A stretch of 64,000 bases of DNA, from the NCBI RefSeq assembly GCF_028548475.1, contig NZ_JAQQLE010000008.1:1-64000 (forward strand), given 5' to 3'. Made by a program: the position numbers and the translations under genes. The notes below the pieces were generated by a model. It did not search any database. It was not told where the DNA came from and saw only the letters and a list, made by a program, of their open reading frames with translations. Positions within the stretch are counted from its first letter, which is position 1. Every line of letters starts with the position of its first letter. Origin of the DNA: Vogesella margarita (lineage in GTDB: Bacteria > Pseudomonadota > Gammaproteobacteria > Burkholderiales > Chromobacteriaceae). Below, piece by piece: positions 9,336 through 18,324 of the stretch.

Positions 9336-10462
9336 TGCGACTCGCCGCGAATGGCGGTCGGCAGCTCGCGCTGGATCACCCAGTCCTTGCCCACTTGCAG
9401 GTCGCCGGTGACGCCGCGCAGACGGATGCTGGCCGGATTGCGGTTCTGCCCCAGCGCCTTGCCGAGACGGAAGGCGTCCACTCCCAGTGCGTACAGGCGT
9501 TCGGTGGCCTTGGTCAGCGGTGTCGCCGGGCGGGCGATGCCGGCGGCGTCCGGGTGGTTGGGCATCAGGAACCACGGCATGTCGACGAAGCGCACGCCGT
9601 CCAGTGCCGGCGCCGCTTGCCGGGTATTGATCAGCGAGGTGGCGTAGGCGGGCAGCTCGGCCGGCAGCAGCGCGCGGCTGCCCTCGGCTTCCTTGTCGTC
9701 CAGCGCCAGGAACACGCTGTCGGCACCGGCCAGCAGCGTGCTCAGCTGCGCGCCGTCCGGTTGCGTCATGTTCAGTTCCAGCGGCGCGCCCGGATGGCGC
9801 TGTGCCCAGCTCTCGGCGAAGGCGGCACGCAGGCGCGCCGACAGCGCATCGTTATTGAACAGCACCAGCGGCGCCTTGCGGCCGTCGTCGCGCATCAGGC
9901 GCGCGATCTGGCGCGCCTCGCCTTCGACCGCCAGCGACAGGCTCCACACCTTGCCGCCGGCCGGCGCCTTGCTCAGGGTATTCAGTACCAGCGTCGGCAC
10001 GCTGGCCTGTGCCGCAACGTTGGCCGCACCCTCGCGTGTCAATGGTCCGACGATCACGCTGGCGCCGGCCGCCAGCAGCTGCTGGTAGCCCTTCACCGCG
10101 TCGTTCTCGCTGGCCAGCGCGACGAAGCTGAGCTGGACACTGCTGTCCTGCTGCGCGGCGGCGTCGAAACCGGCCTTCACCACTTGGGCGGCGTCCCCCA
10201 GCTGCGGTGCCTCCACCGGCAGCAGCAGCCCCAGATGCAGGCGCGGCTTGTTGTCGCTGAGCTTGGCGGCGGGCGTGGCTGGTGCCGTGACGGCCGGGGT
10301 GGCCAGCGGCGCGGAGGCAGCATTGGCGCCGATATTGCGGAGCGTTTGCTGATTTTGCTGAATGATATAGCCCGGCGACTGGGCAGCGGCTACACTTGCC
10401 GCCATTAAAACGGCTGTGCCGGATAACCAGGGAGCCAAAACGTGCAGACAATGCTTGATCAC
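9332..10462 (-). CDS. LpoA-like penicillin-binding protein activator (LppC family)
   Basis: A 376-residue exported protein: a short basic start, hydrophobic segment and cleavage near SVAAAQS. Residues 75-375 match the LppC/LpoA periplasmic-binding-protein fold ([18 protein letters not shown]..., [26 protein letters not shown]). In E. coli LpoA is an outer-membrane lipoprotein that activates PBP1A. Two differences are visible: there is no lipobox cysteine, and the N-terminal TPR-like half is missing, leaving only the C-terminal fold. The start is a GTG at 10460-10462 that gives a complete signal peptide; the next ATG would remove it. The start overlaps that of divergent rsmI. First gene of the lpoA-yraN-diaA-dolP operon. 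Confidence 0.85.
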   Translation of the reverse strand: MIKHCLHVLAPWLSGTAVLMAASVAAAQSPGYIIQQNQQTLRNIGANAASAPLATPAVTAPATPAAKLSDNKPRLHLGLLLPVEAPQLGDAAQVVKAGFDAAAQQDSSVQLSFVALASENDAVKGYQQLLAAGASVIVGPLTREGAANVAAQASVPTLVLNTLSKAPAGGKVWSLSLAVEGEARQIARLMRDDGRKAPLVLFNNDALSARLRAAFAESWAQRHPGAPLELNMTQPDGAQLSTLLAGADSVFLALDDKEAEGSRALLPAELPAYATSLINTRQAAPALDGVRFVDMPWFLMPNHPDAAGIARPATPLTKATERLYALGVDAFRLGKALGQNRNPASIRLRGVTGDLQVGKDWVIQRELPTAIRGESQ

Positions 10463-10465
10463 TTG

Positions 10466-11338
10466 ATGAGTTCTGCCCAGGAAACGTTTGTCAACGGGTC
10501 ATTATATGTGTTGGCCACGCCGATTGGGAATCTGGCTGATGTGACACTGCGCGCCATTGCCGGGTTCCACGCCGCGGACATCGTTCTGGCGGAAGATACC
10601 CGCGTCACCGGCAGCCTGCTGGCCGCCTACGGCATCAGCAAGAAACTGGTCAGCCTGCGCGAACACAACGAGCGCGAGATGGCGGCCAGAGTGATCCGCT
10701 GGCTGCAGGAGGGCAAGATCGTGGTGCAGGTGTCGGACGCCGGCACGCCGGGCATTTCCGATCCCGGCGCCCGCCTGGCGCAGGCGGTGTGGGCCGCCGG
10801 CCTGCGCGTGGTGCCGGTGGCCGGTGCCTCCGCGGTGATCACTGCCCTGTCCGCCAGCGGGCTGGATACCGCCCGCTTCCTGTTTCACGGCTTTTTGCCG
10901 CCCAAGCGCGGCCAACGTTGCAAGACACTGCAGCAATGGCAGGACGCCGACTACGCGGTGGTCTGCTATGAGGCGCCGCACCGCATCCTGGAGTGCGTGG
11001 AGGATGTCGCCGCCACCCTCGGTGGCGAACGGCCGCTGATCCTGGCGCGCGAGCTGACCAAGACCTTCGAGACCTTCCTGCGCTTGCCGGCGGCTGAACT
11101 GGCCGAGCGCATCCGCAGCGACAGCAACCAGCAGCGCGGCGAGTGCGTGCTGATCATCGATGCTGCCGCGCCGGTGGCACAGACGGCGGACAGCCTGCCG
11201 GCACCTGCGCTGGCGCTGCTCGCCGAACTGGCGGCGGTGCTGCCGACCAAGCAGGCGGCGGCGATCGTGGCGACGCATTACGACCTCAACAAGAAGCAGC
11301 TGTACGAGCGCGTGCTGCAGCTGAAAGTGGCGGACTGA
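10466..11338 (+). CDS. rsmI: 16S rRNA (cytidine(1402)-2'-O)-methyltransferase RsmI
   Basis: A 290-residue SAM-dependent methyltransferase of the tetrapyrrole-methylase fold that modifies C1402 of 16S rRNA. Family marks: [18 protein letters not shown] at the start, [36 protein letters not shown] and [14 protein letters not shown]. The length is as expected. ATG 10466 is chosen because family proteins begin about ten residues before the LYV motif; ATG 10451 and GTG 10442 are in frame and possible, and none has a strong ribosome site. It is divergent from lpoA, the same pairing as in E. coli. Confidence 0.95.
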   Translation: MSSAQETFVNGSLYVLATPIGNLADVTLRAIAGFHAADIVLAEDTRVTGSLLAAYGISKKLVSLREHNEREMAARVIRWLQEGKIVVQVSDAGTPGISDPGARLAQAVWAAGLRVVPVAGASAVITALSASGLDTARFLFHGFLPPKRGQRCKTLQQWQDADYAVVCYEAPHRILECVEDVAATLGGERPLILARELTKTFETFLRLPAAELAERIRSDSNQQRGECVLIIDAAAPVAQTADSLPAPALALLAELAAVLPTKQAAAIVATHYDLNKKQLYERVLQLKVAD

Positions 11339-11340
11339 GC

Positions 11341-11369
11341 TTTACAAGGCGTAACGGCGCTTATACAAT
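11341..11369 (+). promoter_or_regulatory. Sigma70 promoter of the tRNA-Leu gene
   Basis: TTTACA (11341-11346) and TACAAT (11364-11369) are separated by 17 bases, and the mature tRNA begins 19 bases after the -10 box. The rsmI stop is directly upstream. Confidence 0.75.
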
Positions 11370-11388
11370 GCGCGTCTTGGATTTTTTC

Positions 11389-11473
11389 GCCCGGGTGGCG
11401 AAATTGGTAGACGCAGGGGACTCAAAATCCCCCGCCGCAAGGTGTGCCGGTTCGAGTCCGGCCCCGGGCACCA
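11389..11473 (+). tRNA. tRNA-Leu (anticodon CAA)
   Basis: An 85-base tRNA of class II with acceptor stem GCCCGGG/CCCGGGC, D arm GGCGAAATTGGTAGACGC, anticodon stem GGGGA/TCCCC around loop CTCAAAA (anticodon CAA, reading UUG), a short variable arm, T arm GGTTCGAGTCC and an encoded CCA. No integrated element is seen at its 3' end. Confidence 0.97.
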
Positions 11474-11498
11474 CGAAAAAATCTGAAGCACCGCATCA

Positions 11499-11530
11499 AA
11501 CCCGCACAGCACAGGCTCTGCGGGTTTTTT
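11499..11530 (+). terminator. Rho-independent terminator after tRNA-Leu
   Basis: AACCCGCA and TGCGGGTT form the stem, with an inner AGC/GCT pairing, followed by TTTTTT. It lies 26 bases after the tRNA. Confidence 0.88.
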
Positions 11531-11708
11531 GTTGTCCGCGTTTTGCCGTTCTGTACTGGCCTTCTTCAGTATGTGGCCGCTTACGGTCGGCTATAAACAC
11601 AGCGCAGGGTGCGGATTGCGGCCACACCTTGATGGGGCCTCGCGGCTGAGCGTCTTGCTGTGGACGTCGCCACGGTGGCGTGCTTATCCACCCGGAACAG
11701 GATTCCCC

Positions 11709-12479
11709 ATGTCACTTGTCGATACCCATTTGCATCTGGATGCGCCGGAGTTTGCGGCCAACCGTGAGCAGCTGTGGCAACAGGCGCGTGCCAGTGGCGT
11801 CAGCCATGCCATCGTGCCGGCGGTGATGGCGGATACCTTTGACGAGGTGCTGGCGATGCGGGAGCAGTTCGGCGTCGATGTCGCCTTCGGCCTGCATCCG
11901 CTGTACCTGGCGCGGCATCGGGACGAGCATCTGGAGCGGCTGGCTGACTACCTGGCGCGACAGCGCCCGGTCGCGGTTGGCGAGTGCGGGCTGGACTTCT
12001 TTGTGCCGGGGCTGGATCCGCAGCAGCAGGAATACTGGCTGCAGGCGCAGCTGAAGCTGGCACGACGCTTCGAGCTGCCGGTGATTTTGCACGCGCGCCG
12101 CTCGCACGACCGCATCCTCAAATACCTGCGCCAGCATAAGGTACCCGGCGGCGTGGTGCACGCGTTCAACGGCAGCGTGCAGCAGGCGAATGCTTTCATC
12201 GAGCTGGGGTTCTGCCTCGGTTTTGGCGGCGCGATGACCTATCAGGGCTCGCAACGTATCCGCAGGTTGGCCGCAACGCTGCCGCTGTCGGCGATCGTGC
12301 TGGAGACCGACGGGCCGGACATCCCGCCGGAGTGGGCGCCAGCGCAGCCGAACACGCCGGACAATCTGCCCCGGATCGCCGCGGTGCTGGCGGCGCTGCG
12401 CGGCGTGCCGCCGGCCGACATCGCTGCCAGCACCGCAGCGAATGCGGCGCGGGTGTTCCCGGCCATGCGGTTGCAGTAA
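11709..12479 (+). CDS. TatD-family metal-dependent hydrolase (YjjV-like)
   Basis: A 256-residue TIM-barrel hydrolase. Metal ligands are visible: DTHLHLD near the start, GECGLDFF (about 95-102), ILHARRSHD (about 128), VVHAFNGS and LETDGPD near residue 200. TatD relatives are Mg-dependent DNases or deacylases; this one is closest in feel to YjjV rather than TatD itself, so the substrate is unsure. The ATG at 11709 follows AGGA; a longer frame starting at 11529 runs through the region after the tRNA and is rejected. A dispersed motif copy lies at 12264-12276, encoding RLAA. The gene ends before a bidirectional terminator. Confidence 0.88.
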   Translation: MSLVDTHLHLDAPEFAANREQLWQQARASGVSHAIVPAVMADTFDEVLAMREQFGVDVAFGLHPLYLARHRDEHLERLADYLARQRPVAVGECGLDFFVPGLDPQQQEYWLQAQLKLARRFELPVILHARRSHDRILKYLRQHKVPGGVVHAFNGSVQQANAFIELGFCLGFGGAMTYQGSQRIRRLAATLPLSAIVLETDGPDIPPEWAPAQPNTPDNLPRIAAVLAALRGVPPADIAASTAANAARVFPAMRLQ

Positions 12480-12512
12480 CGCCCGTACCGATCGCCCGGG
12501 CGGCGGACGTAA

Positions 12513-12543
12513 AAAAAGTGGCCGGATTAACCGGCCACTTTGC
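12513..12543. terminator. Bidirectional rho-independent terminator
   Basis: AAAGTGGCCGG and CCGGCCACTTT form an 11-bp stem with an A run before and a T run after. It separates the convergent tatD-like (+) and TolC-like (-) genes. Confidence 0.9.
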
Positions 12544-12558
12544 GTTGGGCGGGGCTGC

Positions 12559-14421
12559 TTACGGTTTCGGCTTGGTGACGCGGCGTTTGACGGCGGCTTT
12601 CGGTTTCACTGCGCCCATCGGTGCCTGTTCCTGGAAGGTCACCACCACGCGGCGATGGCTAGGGTCGGTCGGCGCCAAGTTGGGCAGCAGCTTGCTGCTG
12701 CCGTAGCCGACGCTGTCCAGACGATCCGCCGGTACACCCTTGGTGATCAGGTAGTCGCGTACCGCGGCAGCCCGGCGCTGCGACAGCGGCAGGTTATGGC
12801 TGGGGCCGCCGGTGGTGTCGGTGTGGCCTTCCACCACGAAGCGCTTGGTGCCCAGTTCCGGCATCAGCAGGGTGCTGGCCAACTGGTCCAGGGTCGCATT
12901 GCTTTCCGGACGGATGCGTGCCGAATCCAGGTCAAACTGGACTTGCACGTTCACCGAGACATTGCGCTCGATGGCCGATGGGGTGGTCTTGGCGACGATG
13001 GTGTCGTCATTGAAGGACTTGGCAGCGATCTTGCTCTTGTCCAGTGGCGAAGCCGGGGTGTAGTCGGACGGGCAGGCCGGCACGGTCAGGTCGTCGACGC
13101 TGGCCAGCGAGCTGTCCTGCGGCTTGATCTGCAGCGCTTCCAGCAGGCGGCCGGATTCGCCCAGCACGCGGTAGATCGCCAGTTGCTGGTTCAGTTCGGC
13201 GTTGAGCAGCTCGCGGCGGGCGTCGAACAGTTCGTTTTCGCTGTCCAGCAGGTCAAGCAGGGTGCGTTGGCCGATGTCGAACTGGCGGCGATAGGCATCG
13301 CGTGCCTTTTCGGTAGACAGTTGGTGCTGGCGCAGTGCGTCGAGCTGGGTGGTCAGCTTGGATACGTCGTTGTAGGCGATGCTGACCTGTTGGCGCATGT
13401 CGCGGCAGGCCTTGATGCCCAGGGCCTCGGCCTCGTTCTGGCGTTCGGCCGAGGAGGCGAGACGGGCGCGGTCGGCACCGCCACGGAACAGGTTCATGTT
13501 CAGGACCAGTTCCACCGCCTGCTGTGAGTTGCGGCCGGAGATACCGTCCTTGTTATTGATGGCTTCCTTGGTGGCACGTAGGTCCAGTGTCGGCGAGAAC
13601 GCGCCGCGGCGCATGCTGACGTCAGCTTCGGCAGCGCGGTAGAAGGAGCGGGCAGCCAGCAGCGTCGGGTTGTGTTTGTCTGCCAGCGGCATCAGCTGGT
13701 CACCGGCAGGCAGCAGCCCCAGATCCAGCACCGGCAGTTTCAGTTCTGCCGGAGGCGGCGCGCCGATGATGCGGGCGTAACGCGCCGAGACATCGTGCAG
13801 GTTGGAGATTTCGTTGATCAGGTTGGATTCGGCGAGGCCGAGACGGCCATTGATCTGCTCCAGATCCACGCGGCGGCCGACGCCTTGCGTCACGCGTTGC
13901 AGGATCTGCTCGTAGATGCCCTTGTGGATGGCGTAGTTGTCTTCGGCGATCTCGACCAGCTTGCTGTAGCGCACCACGTCGATGTAGGCGCGCGAGGCTT
14001 CCAGACTCTGCTGTTCGGCAGAGGCCAGATACTCGAAATAGCGGGCACGGCTGGTATAGTCCAGCTGCTTGACCTGGTTCACGGTCATGAAGCCCTGGAA
14101 CAGGTTCTGGTTCAGCGTGGCGGTGTAGCCGTGACGGTTGAACGTGCGGCTGACGACAGAGCCGTCGGTCTGCGGCTCGCGCAGGCGTTCGCGACCGGTA
14201 CTGTAGCTGAGGTCGACGGTCGGGAAGAAACCGGCACTGGCGACGCCTTTCTCTTCCGCGGTGGCGCGGAAGTTGTACCACTTCATGCCGACTTCCGCGT
14301 TGTTCTGCACCGTTTGCGTGATCGCATCCTTCAATTCGAACGCAAAGGATGCGGAAGGGATAACCATGGTCAATAATGCTGCCAGGGTACAACCGTAGAG
14401 GTGTTTGCGGCGGAAGTTCAT
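12559..14421 (-). CDS. TolC-family outer membrane channel with C-terminal OmpA domain (LapE-like)
   Basis: A 620-residue protein with a signal peptide cleaved near ASFAFE. Residues about 27-440 are a TolC/OEP domain with long helical repeats (LKDAITQTVQNNAEVG, then SLEASRAYIDVVR and a second internal half ending LGESGRLLEAL). Residues about 500-600 are an OmpA-like peptidoglycan-binding domain (FVVEGHTDTTGG, LSQRRAAAVRDYL, GYGSS). The TolC part is the outer-membrane pore of a type I secretion system; next to lapG and lapD it is the likely export channel (LapE role) for the adhesin. The OmpA tail would anchor the pore to peptidoglycan and is not part of a standard TolC. ATG 14421 has GAGG upstream at 5-6 bases. 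The ABC and membrane-fusion partners are not in the window. Confidence 0.88.
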   Translation of the reverse strand: MNFRRKHLYGCTLAALLTMVIPSASFAFELKDAITQTVQNNAEVGMKWYNFRATAEEKGVASAGFFPTVDLSYSTGRERLREPQTDGSVVSRTFNRHGYTATLNQNLFQGFMTVNQVKQLDYTSRARYFEYLASAEQQSLEASRAYIDVVRYSKLVEIAEDNYAIHKGIYEQILQRVTQGVGRRVDLEQINGRLGLAESNLINEISNLHDVSARYARIIGAPPPAELKLPVLDLGLLPAGDQLMPLADKHNPTLLAARSFYRAAEADVSMRRGAFSPTLDLRATKEAINNKDGISGRNSQQAVELVLNMNLFRGGADRARLASSAERQNEAEALGIKACRDMRQQVSIAYNDVSKLTTQLDALRQHQLSTEKARDAYRRQFDIGQRTLLDLLDSENELFDARRELLNAELNQQLAIYRVLGESGRLLEALQIKPQDSSLASVDDLTVPACPSDYTPASPLDKSKIAAKSFNDDTIVAKTTPSAIERNVSVNVQVQFDLDSARIRPESNATLDQLASTLLMPELGTKRFVVEGHTDTTGGPSHNLPLSQRRAAAVRDYLITKGVPADRLDSVGYGSSKLLPNLAPTDPSHRRVVVTFQEQAPMGAVKPKAAVKRRVTKPKP

Positions 14422-14580
14422 GATAGCCTCGTCAAACCAGTAATTATTAATCGGCAGTTGCAAGTAATTAAATGCAAGATTAAGACAATGTATTGTCGGA
14501 AGTGATTTAAGAAGTGTCAAGGGAAAGATAGATCACCGTTGACGAGATGGATAGGCAGATTTTGATAGGTCACGGTCCGC

Positions 14581-15279
14581 ATGCTTGGCAAGCGCTTCAT
14601 TTACAAGATCGCAGTCTGGCTGCCCCGATGTGGGCGGAGAGGCTTGCTGGCCGTGCCTTTGCTGCTGGCTCTGACCGGGCTGGTGCTGGCGGAGCTGAGT
14701 GCGGAGCGGGTGCAGCAGCTGTACGGCGTGCAGGCGCTGCGCGTTTACCGCGACTGGCAGCAGCTGGTATTGCAATTGCGGCGCGACAGCAATGAAGACA
14801 ACCGCGTGCGCGATGTCAATCAATTCTTTAATCAGAAATTGAAATATGTTGAAGATGCGGAATTGTGGCGACAGGCGGACTACTGGGCAACACCGCTGGA
14901 AAGCATGGCCAAGGGTGCCGGCGACTGCGAGGATTTTGCGCTGGCCAAGTACTTCACCCTGCGCGAGCTGGGCGTCGCGCCGCAGAAACTGCGCATGATC
15001 TATGTCCGTGCCCGCATCGGCGGCCCGGCCAGCCCCATCACCCAGGCGCACATGGTACTGGCCTATTATTCCACGCCGACCGCCGAGCCGCTGGTGCTGG
15101 ACAACCTGATTTCCAGTATCAAGCCGGCCTCGCAGCGTGGCGACCTGCAGCCGGTGTTCAGCTTCAACGCCGACGGTATCTGGGTCGGCGCCGGCGCGGC
15201 CCCCAACTCCAGTGTCGACCGGCTGACCCGCTGGCGACAGTTGATCGACAAAATGAAGGCCGAAGGCTTTATTAACTGA
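14581..15279 (+). CDS. lapG: Periplasmic calcium-dependent cysteine protease LapG
   Basis: A 232-residue transglutaminase-like (BTLCP) peptidase with an N-terminal hydrophobic export segment (about 20-37). The catalytic triad is visible as C116 (GDCEDFA), H157 (QAHMVLAYY) and D174 (LVLDNL); the acidic D115 and E117 beside the cysteine match the calcium site of LapG. The family cuts the N-terminal region of LapA-type adhesins and so releases them from the outer membrane when c-di-GMP is low. It is 11 bases from lapD, which sequesters it, and opposite the TolC-like gene. The adhesin ending at 6354 is the likely substrate, though its cleavage site is not in view. Confidence 0.93.
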   Translation: MLGKRFIYKIAVWLPRCGRRGLLAVPLLLALTGLVLAELSAERVQQLYGVQALRVYRDWQQLVLQLRRDSNEDNRVRDVNQFFNQKLKYVEDAELWRQADYWATPLESMAKGAGDCEDFALAKYFTLRELGVAPQKLRMIYVRARIGGPASPITQAHMVLAYYSTPTAEPLVLDNLISSIKPASQRGDLQPVFSFNADGIWVGAGAAPNSSVDRLTRWRQLIDKMKAEGFIN

Positions 15280-15290
15280 GAGCGGCACCG

Positions 15291-17204
15291 ATGAAACGCG
15301 TTTCCCTGATTCAACAGCTCTGGTTTCTGGTGGTGGCGGCGGTGGTGCTCGCGGCGGCGGGCAGCCTGACCGCCAACCTGTTCAACGCCCGCAACTATCT
15401 GCAGCAGCAGCTCGCGGCGCAGAGTGCCGATGCGGCCAACTCGCTGGCACTGCTGATCACCCAGAACCAGGCTGACCCGGCGATGGGCGAGACGCTGATC
15501 AACGCTGCCTTCGACCAGGGCCACTTCCACCGCATTTCCTGGATCGGCGCCGACGGCAAGCCGCGGGTGCAGCGCATCAATGCCTACCAGTCCGGCAGCG
15601 CACCGGCGTGGTTTCGCAACATTTTCACCCTGGCGCCGACGCCGGCGCGGGCGATGGTCAGCAGCGGCTGGATGCAGGCCGGCACCATCGAGGTGGAAAG
15701 CGAAGCCGGCTACGCTTACGCCTCGCTGTGGGAAGGCGCGCTGCAGGTGTCGTTCTGGGTGCTGATCGCCGGGCTGGTGGTGGGCGCCATCGGTTCCTTC
15801 GGCGTCAACACCATCCGCAAGCAGCTGCTGGGCGTGGTCAACCAGGCCAAGGCGATTACCCAGCGCCGTTTCATCACCATCCCCGAGCCGTCCGGCCCGG
15901 AGATGGGGCGGCTGGCGCAGGCGATGAATGCGATGGTGATCCGCGTCAAGATGATGTTCGAGGAAGAGGCCGCACGGCTGGAGGTGTTGCGCCGCCAGGT
16001 CAACTTCGACAGCGTTACCGGACTGGCCAACCGGCAATTCTTCATGGGCCGTCTCGGCGCCGGCCTGCATGAGCGCGAAGACGAGCGCAGCGTGCTGCTG
16101 CTGATGCGCATCGAGGCGCTGGCCGACATCAACAGCAAGCTGGGCCGTCCGCTGACCGATGAAATGCTGGGCCAGTTCGGTGCCGTGCTGCGCGATCCGC
16201 AACGCTTCGGTATCGACAGTCAGGCGGCGCGCCTCAACGGTGCCGATTTCGCGCTGCTGTTGCCGGCGAGCCGGGCCGAGGTCGCCAGCCTGCAACAGCT
16301 GCACGACGAGCTGCACGCGTTGCTGAGCAGCTTTGCCGCGCAACCGGTCGTACTGGCGATGGCGGCTACCGACCTGCGCGACGGCGATACCGTGCGCGAC
16401 ATCATGTCGCGGCTGGATCAGGCGCTCGCGCAGTCCGAGTTTGGCGCCGGTGTACGCATCGAGCTGGCCGGCAGCAACGTCAACAAGCCGCCGGCACCAA
16501 CCGCGGAAGTGTGGGGCGGCATGCTCGATCAGGCGCTGCGGGACGAGGGCCTGCGCCTGGTGCGCTTCGCGGTGCGTGACCGTCAGGGGGCGCTGCTGCA
16601 CGAGGAGGCGCCGCTGCGCCTGCGCCAGGGCGAAGCGTGGCTGCCGGCCGGCCAGTTCATGCCGATGGCGATCCGTACCCGGCGCGTGGCGGGGCTGGAT
16701 CTGGCGGCGGTGGCGATGGCGCTGCGGCAGCTGGCGGCAGAGCCGGACTGTCCGGGTATCGCCGTCAACCTGGCGGCGGAATCGCTGGCCAGCGAGCACT
16801 TCCTGCGCCAGCTGGTGGCGCAGATCCGCGAGCATGGCCACAGCGCCGCGCGGCTGTGGCTGGAGATGCCGGAGGCCGGCATCCTGCCGCGTTTCGACGC
16901 CTTCCGCGCGCTGTGTCTGGCGCTGGCCGAGCTGCCGTGCAAGCTGGGGATCGAACACTTTGGCCGCCAGTTCAGCCTGATCGGCCAGCTGCACGACCTG
17001 GGCATCGACTACCTGAAGATCGACGGCAGCTTCGTGCAGGACATCCATCAGCACGCCGGCAACCAGGTGTTCCTGAAGGGGGTGTGCAATATCGCGCACA
17101 ATATCGGCCTCGGCGTGATCGCCGAAGGGGTGAAGCAGGAACAGGAGCAGCAGGTGCTGTTCGAACTGGGTTTTGACGGCGTCACCGGCCCGGCGGTCCG
17201 CTGA
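15291..17204 (+). CDS. lapD: Inside-out c-di-GMP receptor LapD
   Basis: A 637-residue membrane protein: a transmembrane segment at about 10-28, a periplasmic LapD/MoxY-type sensor domain to about 150, a second transmembrane segment (about 152-172), HAMP, then degenerate GGDEF and EAL domains. The GGDEF signature reads LNGADFALL and the EAL signature EEAPLRLR, so neither enzyme should be active; the EAL part instead binds c-di-GMP. In the known mechanism bound c-di-GMP makes the periplasmic domain hold LapG away from the adhesin. The start has a GAG-rich site 6-8 bases upstream. It forms an operon with lapG. The final codons lie close to the stop with no obvious terminator until 17302. Confidence 0.94.
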   Translation: MKRVSLIQQLWFLVVAAVVLAAAGSLTANLFNARNYLQQQLAAQSADAANSLALLITQNQADPAMGETLINAAFDQGHFHRISWIGADGKPRVQRINAYQSGSAPAWFRNIFTLAPTPARAMVSSGWMQAGTIEVESEAGYAYASLWEGALQVSFWVLIAGLVVGAIGSFGVNTIRKQLLGVVNQAKAITQRRFITIPEPSGPEMGRLAQAMNAMVIRVKMMFEEEAARLEVLRRQVNFDSVTGLANRQFFMGRLGAGLHEREDERSVLLLMRIEALADINSKLGRPLTDEMLGQFGAVLRDPQRFGIDSQAARLNGADFALLLPASRAEVASLQQLHDELHALLSSFAAQPVVLAMAATDLRDGDTVRDIMSRLDQALAQSEFGAGVRIELAGSNVNKPPAPTAEVWGGMLDQALRDEGLRLVRFAVRDRQGALLHEEAPLRLRQGEAWLPAGQFMPMAIRTRRVAGLDLAAVAMALRQLAAEPDCPGIAVNLAAESLASEHFLRQLVAQIREHGHSAARLWLEMPEAGILPRFDAFRALCLALAELPCKLGIEHFGRQFSLIGQLHDLGIDYLKIDGSFVQDIHQHAGNQVFLKGVCNIAHNIGLGVIAEGVKQEQEQQVLFELGFDGVTGPAVR

Positions 17205-17253
17205 GGGTTGCTTGCCCCAGTCGTAGCGCCGAGTCTGTCTGCAGGAGTGCGGC

Positions 17254-17267
17254 AAGGTTGGCCGCAA
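17254..17267 (+). repeat. Dispersed motif AAGGTTGGCCGCAA (intergenic copy)
   Basis: A perfect 14-base copy of the dispersed motif, 50 bases after the lapD stop and before the terminator. It belongs to the family described in the findings. Confidence 0.85.
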
Positions 17268-17301
17268 TGCCCGGCGCCGGCTTGTCGCCGGCTGTCCATG
17301 A

Positions 17302-17329
17302 AAAACGCCGCCCGATGGGGCGGCGTTGT
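17302..17329. terminator. Terminator hairpin between lapD and the Tim44-like gene
   Basis: AACGCCGCCC and GGGCGGCGTT form a perfect 10-bp stem over GATG. An A run on the left makes it a good terminator for the minus-strand Tim44-like gene; the T run on the plus side is weak, so it is less sure for lapD. Confidence 0.8.
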
Positions 17330-17352
17330 GCATTGCATGCACGGCTAGCGGA

Positions 17353-18249
17353 TCAGCTCTGCTGAATGCCGGCGATCAGCCACTTCGCGCTGTTGCTGTC
17401 GTCTTTCACGTAGTGCCACACCTCGCTGAACGGTACCGGCGCGCTGCCGACGCTTTCGCTGACGGTGCCGCTGAAGCGGACGCTGGCGATCATGCGGCCG
17501 CCTTCGTTGACGGCTTCGATCACGGTGCAGTCCAGCTGCGGGAAGTCGGCCGCTTCACTGTTGCTGCTGATGTCGTCACGCAGCGCGTTGAACAGATCCG
17601 GCGTCATGTACTTGCGTACTTCTTCCAGGCTTTCCGCCGAGTTCAGGTTCTGCAGGTGCAGGAAGGTGGCCTTGGCCTGGCGCAGGAAGTGCGGAATCTC
17701 GGTTCCGTCCGGCAGGCGCTGCAGGCTGGCCGGTGGCGGGGTCAGTCCGCTGCCGCCCTGCGGCTGCATGCCGGAGCCGATCGGCGGAATGGCGCCGTTG
17801 GGGCCGGCAGCGGCCGGTTCGAAGCGGCTGGCGTTCGGCATCGACATCGGACGTGGCGCTTGCTGACGCTGGCGGTTGGCCGCACGGTTGCGGAAGAACG
17901 ACAACAGGGCCAGACCGCCCAGACCGCCGACAATCACGGCCATCCACGGGAAGCCGCCGTTGGTGCCGCCAAAGGCGGAGCTCAACATGTAGCCGGCAGC
18001 GGCGCCGACGGCGCCTGCAGCCAGCATGCCGCCAATACCGGAGCCTTTTTGCTGGCCGGCGGCGGCGGGTGCCATTGGCGCAGCAGGCTGTGCCGGTGCT
18101 GCGCTTGGTTGTTGGTAACTTTGGGTCGGGGTGGCACGCTGCATGCCGGCACTACGGCCTTTCCCCAGTCGCGCGGCGTCGGCAAATGGCGCCGCCAGTA
18201 CGCTAATGAGTGAGAGGGCCAGCAAAGCGGTCTTCGCTCGGGAAGTCAT
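17353..18249 (-). CDS. Tim44-like domain protein
   Basis: A 298-residue protein with an N-terminal signal (cleavage near AAPFADAA), a Gln/Pro/Ala-rich linker, a Gly-rich hydrophobic region with a transmembrane segment around 95-112 (MAVIVGGLGGLALLSFF), another Pro/Gly-rich linker, and a C-terminal Tim44-like domain from about 185 (FLRQAKATFLHLQNLN ... VSFSEVWHYVKDD-type). The bacterial family is widespread in beta- and gammaproteobacteria; it is membrane-bound with no settled role. ATG 18249 follows CTGGAG at 9 bases; an in-frame start at 18276 has no site. It stands alone on the minus strand. Confidence 0.85.
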   Translation of the reverse strand: MTSRAKTALLALSLISVLAAPFADAARLGKGRSAGMQRATPTQSYQQPSAAPAQPAAPMAPAAAGQQKGSGIGGMLAAGAVGAAAGYMLSSAFGGTNGGFPWMAVIVGGLGGLALLSFFRNRAANRQRQQAPRPMSMPNASRFEPAAAGPNGAIPPIGSGMQPQGGSGLTPPPASLQRLPDGTEIPHFLRQAKATFLHLQNLNSAESLEEVRKYMTPDLFNALRDDISSNSEAADFPQLDCTVIEAVNEGGRMIASVRFSGTVSESVGSAPVPFSEVWHYVKDDSNSAKWLIAGIQQS

Positions 18250-18324
18250 GTTGTCAATCTCCAGTGTAAGCGGCACATCCGTGTTCGGAAGGTCCGGACG
18301 CAGTTCGACCGGGTGCCGCGCGGA

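Noticed and set aside
11389-11530. tRNA-Leu as an integration site for an element
   Set aside because: The tRNA is followed at once by its terminator and a housekeeping gene; there is no integrase and no repeat of the tRNA 3' end nearby.
15066-17342. 758-codon minus-strand frame opposite lapG/lapD
   Set aside because: A shadow of lapD, whose domains and start are clear; low-complexity His/Gln/Arg composition.
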